Source: Gammaproteobacteria bacterium
GTDB lineage: Bacteria > Pseudomonadota > Gammaproteobacteria > Pseudomonadales > Azotimanducaceae
Length of the DNA stretch: 64,000 nt
Direction: 5' to 3'
NCBI GenBank assembly: GCA_009841615.1
Contig: VXLL01000014.1
Span: forward strand, 185,178-249,177
The translations under genes were made by a program, and so were the position numbers. Under the pieces are notes generated by a model. The model was not told the origin of the DNA and did no database searches. It worked only from the letters and a program-made list of their open reading frames with translations. Below, piece by piece: positions 37,476 to 48,420 of the stretch; within the stretch, counting starts at the first letter, position 1; each line of letters opens with the position of its first letter.

Positions 37476-39377
37476 TCATTCTGACTTCTCTTCTTCATAT
37501 ACTCTGTTGAAGTTTTCAAGCGCTTTTTGAAGTCTAGCAGATCGTTCTCGTTGAGGTCGCTCTGGAACGGGTTTCTCAGTGAGTTCTTTCAAATGGGCTA
37601 GTTGTTCTTCCGTAAATGTGCTGTTATCTTCGTTGTGCGCGAGCAATTGCCAAGCCACACTTCGTTTCAACCAAGGTGATTCCAATCCTTCGATTTCTTT
37701 ATATAGTCGAATAGGGATCTCGCGACTAAGGGTCGCGACCTGCGTAGTGAGTACCTGTTCCGCTTGGTCATCATATTGAATCACTAAATTTATGGCGCGT
37801 TCCCAATTTTGTTCTTCAATAACATGTTCGACGACAGCGTTATAGGCTCGACTTTTTGTTTTTCCTGGTCGAACGTGCTCTAACAGTCCAGCTGCAATGT
37901 CCAAGTTGTCAGGCGCTGTCCATATGATCACCAAGGCTTCCCATCCCTCGTTGCTGCTGTTGAGCGGTTGCTTTACCGCTGTTTGCACGGCAAGTTTCGG
38001 ATTCTCTTTGGCTAGTGAAAAGTAGGCCGATCTCTGCAAGTCGTGTCGGAAGGGAGCTAGACTGTCATCGGAATCAATCCATTCGAGTGCTCCGGGTAAA
38101 TCGGTCAACGCCCAACCTGTAACAACAGTATCTGCGATTACGGTTCGATGACTCTGGTCAGCTATGCTACTTAACATTTCTCGAACTTTATCAGGTGACT
38201 GTTGAGCGATATAAGTAAACGCAGCCTCGCGGGCTTTTAATTGCAATGATTTCGGAAGCTCGCCAATACTATTTAACAGAGATTCGGGGTTAGATTGTGC
38301 CCACGCCCACAATAGTCTATGTCGTAATCTCACCTGAAATGAGTGTCCTAGAACCGCGCTCGTTGCATCAAAGGCCGTACGGGGATCAGTTGTAGCCCAT
38401 TCCGTAATCACATCCAATGCAAGTTGAAGGTATGCCGTTTCTTTTTCGCGTAGCTTTCCCGCAACGACGAGATCAAATGCTAACTGTGGGTTAGTGTCAA
38501 TGATTTCTGAGCTAACAAATCTAGTGGTTTCCAATAACGAAAAATCAGAAGGTAGCGAGTATCGCATCTTTTCGAAAGCGGTTATGCCTTCTTGTACTAT
38601 CCAGGAGTAGGCGATCTGTACCAACATTTGGTTTTGTGCTTCACTAAGGTTTAGTAAATCGTCTTTGCTTTCCCAAATAAACGATCTCCATTCCTGTGCA
38701 GGCTTGTCGATCACAACTGATTTGGTGTTTTCCCTCAACACATCGATCGCGATCCATTCACAATTGAGCTGTCGTGCGATTTCTCGTCGTTGCTTGTAGG
38801 TCATGTCTTCGCGTGCTCTCACGATGCTTGCAATCGCCCGTTGTTGAGCATCCTTTTCAAGACCACCAGCATGGGCTACAGCGTTCTCTAAATCAATTAA
38901 CGACCATTCATGAAACACAAACTCAAACAGAGCACTCTTACGAGCAATAGGGGTTTCTTTCTCAATAACATTTAACACAGCTATCGGATCTAACGTCGAC
39001 CATCGCTGGATGATCACATCTTGAATCTCGGCACGCATTTTCGATACTTCAAGAGTTTGTGCTTGCTCCCAGTAGTCTTGGAGCGTCCTCGTGTCTACAC
39101 GGGCAAACAATTCGTAGAGTGCTTTGGATCGTTCTAAGTGACTGTCGAGCGTATCATTTTCCAGGAACTCGACGAGAGTCTGAGGAGCATCCATTTGAAT
39201 GCTTTGTTCTGATTCATTGGATATTTGTACGGGAATTGCTGTTTTCTCAGACCCAGGACGATCGTAGTCTCTAGCACCAGTCGCAACCATGTATCCGATT
39301 GAGGCAGAACCGATTGCAAGAACAATCGCAACCAGACTGAATAGAAACAAACTATGAGGTTTATATCTTCGCTTCAT
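37476..39377 (-). CDS. Membrane-anchored helical-repeat protein E (W-x-x-x-DP repeats)
   Basis: A 633-residue protein from ATG 39377 (an in-frame TTG at 39398 would add seven residues). One N-terminal transmembrane helix (about 9-32, LFLFSLVAIVLAIGSASIGYM) anchors a large, probably periplasmic, all-helical domain. Repeats begin with a motif W-x3-(D/N)-(P/L)-x2-A: WSTLDPIAVL, WSLIDLENAV, WATTDPRTAF, WAQSNPESLL, WALTDLPGAL. Similar W/DP solenoid repeats occur in otherwise unnamed proteins; I cannot assign a function. It is a paralogue of F, with corresponding repeats in the same order, and F ends 33 bp upstream. The pair sits between giant TPR genes B and A in one direction, suggesting that all act together. 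The C-terminus is basic/acidic coiled (PERPQRERSARLQKALENF). Confidence 0.85.
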   Translation of the reverse strand: MKRRYKPHSLFLFSLVAIVLAIGSASIGYMVATGARDYDRPGSEKTAIPVQISNESEQSIQMDAPQTLVEFLENDTLDSHLERSKALYELFARVDTRTLQDYWEQAQTLEVSKMRAEIQDVIIQRWSTLDPIAVLNVIEKETPIARKSALFEFVFHEWSLIDLENAVAHAGGLEKDAQQRAIASIVRAREDMTYKQRREIARQLNCEWIAIDVLRENTKSVVIDKPAQEWRSFIWESKDDLLNLSEAQNQMLVQIAYSWIVQEGITAFEKMRYSLPSDFSLLETTRFVSSEIIDTNPQLAFDLVVAGKLREKETAYLQLALDVITEWATTDPRTAFDATSAVLGHSFQVRLRHRLLWAWAQSNPESLLNSIGELPKSLQLKAREAAFTYIAQQSPDKVREMLSSIADQSHRTVIADTVVTGWALTDLPGALEWIDSDDSLAPFRHDLQRSAYFSLAKENPKLAVQTAVKQPLNSSNEGWEALVIIWTAPDNLDIAAGLLEHVRPGKTKSRAYNAVVEHVIEEQNWERAINLVIQYDDQAEQVLTTQVATLSREIPIRLYKEIEGLESPWLKRSVAWQLLAHNEDNSTFTEEQLAHLKELTEKPVPERPQRERSARLQKALENFNRVYEEEKSE

Positions 39378-39410
39378 TACTGTGAAGACTTGATGCAAAA
39401 AAACATTGGA

Positions 39411-41306
39411 CTAGTTACTATCTTCCGCTTCTATCGCATCGCGAAGTTCAATATACGCTTCCCGTAAGCGAGTCGACATGCGGCTAGGCAATTCTTTTTG
39501 TTCTGAACGCTCTATTTCGCGAAGAAGATTGATTTGTGTTGTCGAAAACAGACCCTTGTCTTCCTGGTTTGACAGTAGAGAACGCGCTGCATCTGTTCTC
39601 GCTTCAACCGATCGTATTAATCCTAGCATCTCAAAGAGTCGTTCCGGAGCTAGCCGAGAAAACAAGTCAATTGAATTTGGCGCTCTAGGTTTCTCTTCGG
39701 TCAGTTCTACGAACAGGTCCGATGCGAACTCGAAGTCCGAGGTAAAGAGCGACACCATGACCGCGAAATCGTAAGAGCGAAATCTAGTCTCACTGGTTCG
39801 TGCGCTCGGAATCATAGTTACGGCTGTATCGATGTCCCATAGAATCACTTCGTGTATCACGTCCTCTTCCCAACTCTCCCCATTGTCTTTGAGCGGTTGT
39901 TGTAAAGCTATCTCCAAGGCTAGTTGAGGATCCGTGCTTGCGAGAGTCTTAAATGCCAGTTCCTTCAGACTGCCTATTCTGTGTGCAACTAGAGGTTCAC
40001 TTGCAATCCACTCCAAAGTACTCGACAGATCAATCAATGCCCAACTCGAGACTATTGCCTTGGCTACTTGGTCGCGATGTCCCCGCACGGACAGATCACT
40101 AAGCATTCCGATAACTGTTTGTGGAGAATGCTTTGCGAGTTCTGTCAGCGCGATTTCGTGTGCAAGATTTTGTAGATCATCTGGAAGCTCGCCGAGACCA
40201 TCTAAGAGGACATTCGGATCGGGAGATACCCACTGTTCAAAAACTAATCTGTGCATTTGACGGCGCATCGAATATGCTTTGATGCCTTTAGTAGCTTCGA
40301 GTGCTGCACTAGGATCGGTTTCTGCCCAACGGGCAATCAATTCAATGGCTAATTCGTGGTAGCCAAGTTCTTGTTCTTGGTCGACTCCTTTTAGCACGAA
40401 GTCAAGCGCGAGTTGAGGGTGTGTGCTGATTAGCTTTTCTGCAACGCTGGTCACGGTTCTCAATAGAGGAGTGTTTTCAGGAAGCGATGCTTGCATCTCT
40501 TCAAACACGGTGACACCGTGTTGAAGTACCCACGAGTGACCAATCTCTGTAAGCATTTGAAATTCGTCATCGCCAAGATACTGAAATTTATCCACATTTT
40601 CGCTGACGAACACATTCCATTCTTGTTCAGGGACATCGATCACAATGTCGTTTTTAGTCTCTTTTAGCGTTATGATCGCAACCAGTCCTCGATCTAATCG
40701 ACGGGCGATCTCTCGTAGTTCTTTTGGGGACAAGTCTTCTCTACCCAAGACGATCCCAGTCACCGCGCTATCCCGAGACTCGTCACTCAAGGCTTGTGCG
40801 CGTGAGATCGCGTCTTCCAGATTCGACAAAGACCATTCGCGATAAATAAGTTCGATAGCCACACTCTGTCTTTGAATCGGCAATTCGTCCATTACCGCGT
40901 CAAGAGCGATGGCGGGATCCAGTACGGCCCATCTCTGAATCACTCTGTGTTGGAGTTCTTCTTGAAACTCGGGAGCCTGTAGTTTTTTCGATGCCTTCCA
41001 CAATTGTTGCACGAGTTCGATATCTGCGTTCGCTACGTAAGTGAGTATCGCTTTCGTTCTAGCAAAGAAACTTCCAAAATGAGAAGCATCGCTATTTTCT
41101 TGGAGCGAACGTAGTGATATCTGTCGGTTGACATCTTCATCGCTGGCGTCGACCTCGGAGAAGATACTCTGTCGAGTGACATGGTTCCTTGAAGACTCGG
41201 TGTTGATTTGAGAAAGGAAGTAACCCAAGCTAAAACCACCCAAAATCACAACACCCGCGAAGAGGGCGAAGACTTGCCAACTGATTCTCGTACCTACTGT
41301 AGCCAT
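39411..41306 (-). CDS. Membrane-anchored helical-repeat protein F (W-x-x-x-DP repeats)
   Basis: A 631-residue paralogue of E. Residues about 9-31 (SWQVFALFAGVVILGGFSLG) form an anchor helix; the remainder is a helical solenoid with repeats WAVLDPAIAL, WSLSNLEDAI, WAETDPSAAL, WVSPDPNVLL and WALIDLSSTL, matching those of E one to one. Identity between E and F is modest by eye, so the duplication is old, unlike B/C. No catalytic motif. ATG 41306; 179 bp separate it from the stop of giant gene B, and the stop lies 33 bp before E. Likely an inner-membrane-tethered partner of the exported TPR proteins (inference from position and shared solenoid nature). Confidence 0.85.
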   Translation of the reverse strand: MATVGTRISWQVFALFAGVVILGGFSLGYFLSQINTESSRNHVTRQSIFSEVDASDEDVNRQISLRSLQENSDASHFGSFFARTKAILTYVANADIELVQQLWKASKKLQAPEFQEELQHRVIQRWAVLDPAIALDAVMDELPIQRQSVAIELIYREWSLSNLEDAISRAQALSDESRDSAVTGIVLGREDLSPKELREIARRLDRGLVAIITLKETKNDIVIDVPEQEWNVFVSENVDKFQYLGDDEFQMLTEIGHSWVLQHGVTVFEEMQASLPENTPLLRTVTSVAEKLISTHPQLALDFVLKGVDQEQELGYHELAIELIARWAETDPSAALEATKGIKAYSMRRQMHRLVFEQWVSPDPNVLLDGLGELPDDLQNLAHEIALTELAKHSPQTVIGMLSDLSVRGHRDQVAKAIVSSWALIDLSSTLEWIASEPLVAHRIGSLKELAFKTLASTDPQLALEIALQQPLKDNGESWEEDVIHEVILWDIDTAVTMIPSARTSETRFRSYDFAVMVSLFTSDFEFASDLFVELTEEKPRAPNSIDLFSRLAPERLFEMLGLIRSVEARTDAARSLLSNQEDKGLFSTTQINLLREIERSEQKELPSRMSTRLREAYIELRDAIEAEDSN

Positions 41307-41485
41307 AAAGATGCCGTATTGTCTTCTGCTTCTGTTGGGCTAGTTTGTGTTTAACCTCTTAGATAGTGTTTGAGGATCTCGGTAGCTTGGCACAATCTAC
41401 AGAACCCAAGACTCCACGAGCAGCTCTAGCCACTGTGTGTAAGAACTATGAACCCCAATAAGATTTCACAAAATTTGAACAGTAT

Positions 41486-44400
41486 TTACAGTACTCGTAT
41501 CTCCAAAGTTGCAAGTGCTGTTTGAAGAACCTCAATTCTAGCATCGAGATCTGAAACAAATTCTTCTTTGTTCGCTAACGCTCCGACTTCTCGAAGTTCT
41601 TTGAGCATGGAAAGTCCCGATGTGTCAACGGGAATTTCTTGAATTGCGAGAAATATCTCTTCGGGACTATTTGTTTCTCGCAATTTCTGGATTAGTGTAA
41701 TACGTTGTTCGGTCGAAAAGTATCCAATCCGTAGCATTTTTGAAAACAGTGTGGGCGTCAATGAGAATTCAGCTTGAATTGCTAAATAAGCGAACGGTGC
41801 CACGTTGGTCTCCGAGAGAGTTTCTAGGTTGTCTGTTAACCATTGACTCAAACGGGCTGCAAGCGCGCTACTCCTCTCAAACTTTTCTAGTTTGTAGAAC
41901 TCGTTGTACAAGACTGCAAGCAGCTCAATTACGGTGGTCTGTTCTACGGACTCGTCGTCCAAGAGTTGCGCCAATCCATCAGTTAAACGGTCCATCCATG
42001 TTTCGTTCTCAAAGTCAAACAGTCTATCGTGCATGGCGAAGAGAAGTTGCGCACTGGAGTTAAAACCATCATTTGAGTTGTTTTGTAGCCGTGGAACCGA
42101 AATTCCTAAAGAGCTGGAAAATTCTCGAACTAAGTTATCCAAGTAGTAGAAGTCATTCAAGCTTCCGAACGGACTGAAACGAACCATGCTTATATCGCCG
42201 CTATCAGACGATGATGCAATGCTCTCCTTTGATATCAACTGCTGTATGCGACCGAGTGCATCGTTGTACTCGGAAGCATCAATCAGAATCTCAATGCCGG
42301 CGATAAGCGGTAAAGCTTCAAACGGTTTCAGCGGTGTGTTGTGATTACTCGGAAGAGTTGTAGAAGCGCGAATTTCACTAGCGAGTTCGAAAATCTCTTC
42401 AGGTGGAAACACTTTTGCTAAAACCTCAATGTTGAAAAGGTCTGACATAAACTGACCAATTTCCATATCATCGAATCGCTGCACTACCGGTAGAACATCC
42501 CGGATGAATTTCTTACTTTCATCCGACGGTAACCATTCAATGACATCTTCAAAGATCAGTGCTAAAGACAGTGGTTGATTACTAGAAGGACCGTAATAAC
42601 GACCGCCCTGAAATTCGTTGAAGTCCGCTCGATTCACGACCAAGAGCTTATAAACTTCGATCGCGTGCCCCCACTCTTCCAATCCAGCAAAAAATCGAGC
42701 GATGTTTACCAACTGTGGTTGTGTCGGAGTGTCAATCCCACCAGCCCATTCCTCAAATTTTGTAATCACTTCAGTTGAGGGTTGAGTTTGAGATTCGTTG
42801 GATAGGTGCATCCACATCATGAATTCATGCTCGTTTGCAAGACCAGTCAGAATCTTGTCTGTGAGTTCTTGCAATCGTTGTTGAAGGTCCTCAGGATGAT
42901 GTCCATATGCTGCGCGAATTACTTCGTACCACCTTGATTTCTCGTCAGTTTGGCTACCGTAAAAATACCGATATTGGTATGGATCGTAAGGATTGTTTTG
43001 GGAACGAAGTAACAGTTCAAGTTCACGCCCTAGCGGAAAGGTCTTGATCGTACGATCGAGCAACCGTTCATAATCGGTTCGTGGTCCATATTGAACGTCT
43101 GATAAGCCGATATAGGAAGACCAGTTAACAGCAACTGGTCCTTGACCGTAATAGCCATACCCATAGAAGTTTATGTGTCCGGACTCTTCAAAATCGACTG
43201 GCCAATCGAGAAACATGAGAGTGTTCGATCCACCCATCCCGAATGGTGAACTGTTATCCAAATTCCGCAGATTGATATTGCGCCAAAACAGTCGTACGGC
43301 TTCAGCGGCGTCAGCATGGGTAGCAGTCTCGCTAAGTTCCCCGATTTTAGTGGCAGCTCGAGCGACGTTCTTAGGTAATTGTTCGACTATTGGTGGTGGA
43401 GCGAATTCATCAGTCGGACGCAATTCGATCGGTATCATCTGCTGTAAGATGTAGTTTTCTGTGCCTCCAGAACGCACGTTTTCTGCGTTTCGTGCGATGA
43501 TATCTTCTAAGATTTCCTGATTGCGGAGGTCGGGACCTCCGTCGGTGGCAATATTGAGTGCGTCGACATAGAATTCACGTTGCTTGTTCCAAAAGAAAAA
43601 TGCAGTTCGAATGGATTCGTTCGATTTATCTCGTGAATAGACACTTGAAAACAAACTGCGTACTTCCTCAGCATCGTCGTCATATATCGCCGACATGAGT
43701 AATTCGATCTCGTGACTCGTGTCCTCAGGGAAACACCGCATTAGACCACGCGCGTAATCTCTCGCTAGTGCTTCATATGCTTGCCTATCATTGCCCAAAC
43801 TATTAAAGCCATAGTGAGCAATTTCATCAAGCTTCGCGGTTAGTTCTTCAGATAAGCACTCTCCATCGATTACCTGCTGTATCAGTGCTAAGATTTCTTC
43901 TTGGAACAAGTTGCCAATTACATTTCGAACCTCCCAGACTAGATTTCCTCCAAGATCCAAGTCCAACAGAGATTGAAAAGCCTCCTGTTTGGAGCCTTCG
44001 TAGTAAGCTGTCAGTATCTCACCGAGCTTCCAATCTTGGGGGAGTCGCTCGTTAACTGCTTCGTAAACTTTGACTAGCACATCAAGGTTGTCAGGATGGG
44101 CATCAAAGATTGCGACGAGTTGCCACACGGCATTTAAAACATATTCATCCTGAAAATCGATTGATTTCACCAAATCTAAGGCCGCCGCTTGCAGGGACCT
44201 ACGTTGTGACCCGTTCAAATCAAGCTTAACTAACTCTTTATGTACCTCTGACATCGGGTAGACGTGACTCTGATACGGCGGAGGGTCTGCCGGAATACTG
44301 TCGACGACATACTGGTAGAATTCGACGCTGTCGTTTGGATTGTCTCGAGATTGGATATATCGCCACAACCCGCTCATACTATAATGCAAATCTTGGCGCA

Positions 44401-47400
44401 TAGCCATGTTATCAGGGTCCTCGAGGATCACTTTGATCTCGTCAAAGTCTCGAAAGAACGGTCCAACCACTTCTTCCAACTGTGCTACCAATTCCGGATT
44501 GGACATAATCATCCCCAATAGCTGAGCGGGTTCTCCTTGGAGTTTTCCGGTGATGACGGGTACCATGCGGACGTACTCCCGTTCACCGAGAATCGAGCGC
44601 GCGTATCCCAGCACATCTCGAGGATTTGCCATAGAGAACATTCCTCGATTAAAAGGGCTCGGAATAGACTCGTCCATTTCTGGTTCATCTAAGAATTCAT
44701 AGAAAATTTGGGCGACTGGTTTTGATGGTTCAACAACGTTTAGTAAGCGCGCGGTTCGCTCTACATCCTTAGCATCGATAGCCTTGTCCAGTTCTTCTGA
44801 AAGTAGGTCAGTGTCTTCGTCGGAATCGGTCGCGATCTCCTCAGAGTCATCACCTAGCAATTCCTCTAATTCGTCGGACATATACAACCCATTTGCTTCA
44901 TATTCGCCTCGCAGGTAGTCAACGAAGCCTTCGGAACCGCTCACTTCTACTCCGAGCTCCGCAGCAATCAGGGAGGTAATATTGCCGGGTATGGGTATAG
45001 CAACTCCCATGGTAGCTCCCATTGATTGGATCATGCTGATCGCGCTAGACACTGTAGCGTCGACCTCGCCCTCGCCCTCGTCTGAATCTGCATCTGATTC
45101 CTCAGATGTCTCTTTGAGAAAGACGCTAGCTAACTCCAAGTCCATGGCATGGGCGAATTCAACGTGCTCAAGGACGGAACAGAGTCGTCGCACAAACCGA
45201 CAGAAGTAGTCTAAGCGGGAGAAGCTGGTGATCTGCATGCCTTCTTCTCTTTCAGGAAGCGTTTGGATATATTCAAGCTCATCCACAAAAAACTCATGCA
45301 AAGCTTCAAACTGTTGCTCTGACTTCACCGGATCCGAGGGCCAGGTCGCGATTAAACCTTGAATCAGCGGTTCATAGTAGGTGTTGTAGTCGCGATTCAC
45401 ACTGGTGTTCTGAGGTCCGCCCCATCCCATGCTACTGCCCGACACCGGTACGCCGGCGTACAGTTGCGCGGGTTGACTGCGCAAGACGTTGAGCATGCCC
45501 TTCATGTAAAGGTCGGCGGCGACTTCATCTTGACCGTTTCCTTCTCGGAGTGCTGCTGTTTTTATCAGTAGCAGTAAGTTGTTTTGATTGAGTGCTAACG
45601 CATGACTGTAGAACGCAAGCGCTTTCTTGTAGAAGCCAGCCTCCTGAAATAGGTCAGCTTTGGTCTGATTTACATCCAGGTCACCTGTGATATCTTGGAT
45701 AAGGTCAAGCGCTTTCTCAGCCCCGAGTTGGTCGTCTTGACTCAACAACGTCTTTGCGATGCTAATGTACACTTCTGGGGGTAATTGCTGACGTAGACCA
45801 ATGAGCCGACGACCATAAGTGATTTGTCGGTCAGGATCGTTTACGCTTCTGCCATAGTAGAAATAGCCTTGCCCGGGCGTAGACATGGTCACGAGCTCGC
45901 GCAGTACCGACAAACGCCGAATGCCCGCTTGAGAGATCGAGTTTTCGATGGCGACGAACTCACTCTCAGTATCTAGAAATTCGGTCGCGATTTCGGACAA
46001 TAAAGAATATAAGTAAAACTTGTCCTCTCGCTGGGTAATTCTTTCCAGAATAATTCGATGTGCCCACTTGAACACCGCTTGTCGGTTGTAACCTAGGCGT
46101 TGTCCCCACCCTTGTTGACCAATCATGTTCAGAATGCCATCGATAGCGACTACGAACTCGTTGTCGTTTTTCGCATGTTCCGCGATATATTGGAAAATAG
46201 CAACTGCTTCGTTCTGGCGATCCGATTCTTTCAACAACTCGCCCATGAGTAGCATGTTGTCGCTATTTTCGGGTTGTTGGACCAATGCTAATCGATAACT
46301 CTCGATGGCTTCTTCGGTGAACCCACTCATGGATAGCACGCTCGCTTCAAACTCTCCCGCGACTGCGTCGTGGTCGTACTTTCGAAGTTCTTCCAACCAA
46401 TGAAAAATGTCTTCGAGTCGGTCTTCTGACTCTTCGTTAACGGTATACGCGACGGCATTGAGGACAATGTTCTGGATGTGTTCCATTCGATTTTCTTCGT
46501 CGATCTCTACCAGCTCGCGGAGGACTTTGTCGTACTTGTCGTACTCGTTTAGTTGCAGATAAACCAAACCTACTTGCCTCAAGCGCTCGATCTCAGACAT
46601 ATCGGTGTACTTCGCGAACTCTTCGATGACTTCGCCAGCACTGAACGCGTCGCCGACTTGGGTATATATGCGAACCAAGAGATTGATCTCGTTCTTATCC
46701 GCTTCTTGGTTGTAGAGCTTGCGTTCGATGTCGATCGCAATCGTCGCTAATTTATTGAGTTCAGCTGCTAGCAACAAAAATTGCGCTTCGGCAAATTTGC
46801 GTCGCGCTGGGGTGTCTTCCCGGACCCAGATGTCCTGCCACAAACGCATTGCTTCTTCACGGTTTCCAGCTACGCTCTCTAACCACGCCAGCCGCATACG
46901 ATCATCGTATCCGAGTTCGCCTTCTTCACTCTCTCGCACTTTGACGAATACGTCGAGCGCAAGATCGAACCGCTGCAGTCTTTCGTAGGCGTCTGCGACG
47001 GTGCGCAAGTCGCCCGAGTTCTCCGGCAACGCTTCCGTCAATTCTTCCAATTCCGCGGTCGCCTCGTCATAGCGACCATTTGCTAAGTGCGCCTCAAACA
47101 AGAAGATTTGCCCTGTGGTGGTTGGTCCATGTGTTTCGCCATGGCGTTCCACAATCGCCATGGCTTCTTCTTCAAATCCCATTTGCGACATGTACCTGCC
47201 ACCGTGGGTGAGGACGTCGATGTTGTCGGAGTTGTTTTCTTCAAGCAGGTGCCAAACCTTGAGCGATTCTTCGGGCTGTGCCACGCTGACAAAGTGAGAT
47301 GCAAGGCCGGAATACCACAGCACCGTATCGGGCTCTTCACGGATCAGGCGTCGATACTCAGATACCATTTCGTCGGTGCGCCTTGCCACGTCGTAAATTT

Positions 47401-48376
47401 GAAGCAAACGATAGCGGGTACTGAGATCTTCGGGATTCGCGTTCATGGATTGAAACAAGGCGATGGCCTCGTCGTAGCGCTCAGAATCTGACAGCAGATC
47501 AATGTTTAAATCGGTCAGATCTCGATCTTTGTCCTGTTTCTCATTGAGGGCCACAAGTAGCTCCTCAAGACTGTCTGCTTTCCGATACGCTTCATCGACC
47601 AACGTCAATGCGTAGAGTGCGTCGAAACGGGTCTCCGCAGTCTCGTAGGCGCGCCAAGCATTCTCCTGGGCGAGTTCATAGTCCTCGCAAAGAATCGCCC
47701 ATTCCGTGATGCGCAGGAGTTGACGGAAATAGTACTTGCTTTCCGGATTGGGTTGATATAGATCTACCGCATCCGTTGGATGTCCCAACACTGCAAGGGT
47801 GAGCGCGGCTCGATTCTTAAATTCTTGATCCTCTTCCGTGGCAAGACTGATCAACGCTTCAACATTCGTCGGTTGCACGTCAATCATCGCCAGTCGAATC
47901 CGAATGAATTTTTGCTCCTCGGGGAGTTCTGTCAGTTCGAGAGTCTTCTGGTACCACTCGACGGCATCGCCTCTTTGACCTTGTGCGTCCAGTAAGCGCG
48001 CTTTGAGCAAAGTGCCATCCGTTGTTTCTTCTAGTTCAATCGCTTTATCAGCAACTTCGATCGCACTGTCAAAGTGACCATAGCGCCAATAGAGATGAGC
48101 CATGGAAAGATACGACTTCGCGCGGGTACGTGCACTTAAATCGGTATTTTCTCCAATGTCGCGTAATTCATCCAGTGCTGGATCAAGCATTCGATGGGTC
48201 AAAATTGCATCATTGAATACCTGGTACACTAGGTCTAGATCTAGTCGTGCCTCGCTTTCGTTGGCTTCGTGAAGTTCCTCTAAAGGTCCCGCGAAAATGG
48301 ACACCGTCAAGGTAGTCGCAAAAACGGCAATTAACAATCTGCGGAACAGATGAACGCATGGTCGTGTGTTTTTCAT
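41486..48376 (-). CDS. Giant exported TPR protein B (2296 aa)
   Basis: A 2296-residue paralogue of A and D, near-duplicate of C. Signal peptide about 12-29 (RRLLIAVFATTLTVSIFAG), then TPR units from about residue 75 (KSYLSMAHLYWRYGHFDSAI) through the N-terminal half and degenerate helical repeats after. An acidic low-complexity linker (SEESDADSDEGEGEVD) lies near 1100 with a second acidic stretch near 1175; A lacks the first. Cys pairs near 1057/1064 and 1505/1547 are conserved with A. The C-terminus is LEIRVL. The coding stretch 42776-47053 is the same as in C, while the first 440 or so and the last 425 or so codons differ. It has its own upstream element (48421-48447). Function unknown. Confidence 0.93.
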   Translation of the reverse strand: MKNTRPCVHLFRRLLIAVFATTLTVSIFAGPLEELHEANESEARLDLDLVYQVFNDAILTHRMLDPALDELRDIGENTDLSARTRAKSYLSMAHLYWRYGHFDSAIEVADKAIELEETTDGTLLKARLLDAQGQRGDAVEWYQKTLELTELPEEQKFIRIRLAMIDVQPTNVEALISLATEEDQEFKNRAALTLAVLGHPTDAVDLYQPNPESKYYFRQLLRITEWAILCEDYELAQENAWRAYETAETRFDALYALTLVDEAYRKADSLEELLVALNEKQDKDRDLTDLNIDLLSDSERYDEAIALFQSMNANPEDLSTRYRLLQIYDVARRTDEMVSEYRRLIREEPDTVLWYSGLASHFVSVAQPEESLKVWHLLEENNSDNIDVLTHGGRYMSQMGFEEEAMAIVERHGETHGPTTTGQIFLFEAHLANGRYDEATAELEELTEALPENSGDLRTVADAYERLQRFDLALDVFVKVRESEEGELGYDDRMRLAWLESVAGNREEAMRLWQDIWVREDTPARRKFAEAQFLLLAAELNKLATIAIDIERKLYNQEADKNEINLLVRIYTQVGDAFSAGEVIEEFAKYTDMSEIERLRQVGLVYLQLNEYDKYDKVLRELVEIDEENRMEHIQNIVLNAVAYTVNEESEDRLEDIFHWLEELRKYDHDAVAGEFEASVLSMSGFTEEAIESYRLALVQQPENSDNMLLMGELLKESDRQNEAVAIFQYIAEHAKNDNEFVVAIDGILNMIGQQGWGQRLGYNRQAVFKWAHRIILERITQREDKFYLYSLLSEIATEFLDTESEFVAIENSISQAGIRRLSVLRELVTMSTPGQGYFYYGRSVNDPDRQITYGRRLIGLRQQLPPEVYISIAKTLLSQDDQLGAEKALDLIQDITGDLDVNQTKADLFQEAGFYKKALAFYSHALALNQNNLLLLIKTAALREGNGQDEVAADLYMKGMLNVLRSQPAQLYAGVPVSGSSMGWGGPQNTSVNRDYNTYYEPLIQGLIATWPSDPVKSEQQFEALHEFFVDELEYIQTLPEREEGMQITSFSRLDYFCRFVRRLCSVLEHVEFAHAMDLELASVFLKETSEESDADSDEGEGEVDATVSSAISMIQSMGATMGVAIPIPGNITSLIAAELGVEVSGSEGFVDYLRGEYEANGLYMSDELEELLGDDSEEIATDSDEDTDLLSEELDKAIDAKDVERTARLLNVVEPSKPVAQIFYEFLDEPEMDESIPSPFNRGMFSMANPRDVLGYARSILGEREYVRMVPVITGKLQGEPAQLLGMIMSNPELVAQLEEVVGPFFRDFDEIKVILEDPDNMAMRQDLHYSMSGLWRYIQSRDNPNDSVEFYQYVVDSIPADPPPYQSHVYPMSEVHKELVKLDLNGSQRRSLQAAALDLVKSIDFQDEYVLNAVWQLVAIFDAHPDNLDVLVKVYEAVNERLPQDWKLGEILTAYYEGSKQEAFQSLLDLDLGGNLVWEVRNVIGNLFQEEILALIQQVIDGECLSEELTAKLDEIAHYGFNSLGNDRQAYEALARDYARGLMRCFPEDTSHEIELLMSAIYDDDAEEVRSLFSSVYSRDKSNESIRTAFFFWNKQREFYVDALNIATDGGPDLRNQEILEDIIARNAENVRSGGTENYILQQMIPIELRPTDEFAPPPIVEQLPKNVARAATKIGELSETATHADAAEAVRLFWRNINLRNLDNSSPFGMGGSNTLMFLDWPVDFEESGHINFYGYGYYGQGPVAVNWSSYIGLSDVQYGPRTDYERLLDRTIKTFPLGRELELLLRSQNNPYDPYQYRYFYGSQTDEKSRWYEVIRAAYGHHPEDLQQRLQELTDKILTGLANEHEFMMWMHLSNESQTQPSTEVITKFEEWAGGIDTPTQPQLVNIARFFAGLEEWGHAIEVYKLLVVNRADFNEFQGGRYYGPSSNQPLSLALIFEDVIEWLPSDESKKFIRDVLPVVQRFDDMEIGQFMSDLFNIEVLAKVFPPEEIFELASEIRASTTLPSNHNTPLKPFEALPLIAGIEILIDASEYNDALGRIQQLISKESIASSSDSGDISMVRFSPFGSLNDFYYLDNLVREFSSSLGISVPRLQNNSNDGFNSSAQLLFAMHDRLFDFENETWMDRLTDGLAQLLDDESVEQTTVIELLAVLYNEFYKLEKFERSSALAARLSQWLTDNLETLSETNVAPFAYLAIQAEFSLTPTLFSKMLRIGYFSTEQRITLIQKLRETNSPEEIFLAIQEIPVDTSGLSMLKELREVGALANKEEFVSDLDARIEVLQTALATLEIRVL
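42776..47053. repeat. 4278-bp core identical to 50358-54635 (copy in B)
   Basis: Lines compared across the whole stretch show no base difference at a constant offset of 7582. The last differences flanking it are at 42775 (T here, C in the other copy) and 47054 (C here, G there). Both boundaries fall inside coding sequence. Confidence 0.9.
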
Positions 48377-48420
48377 GTTTATAGGGTTCTTCTTTTGATT
48401 AAATTAAGAATGGCTCATGA

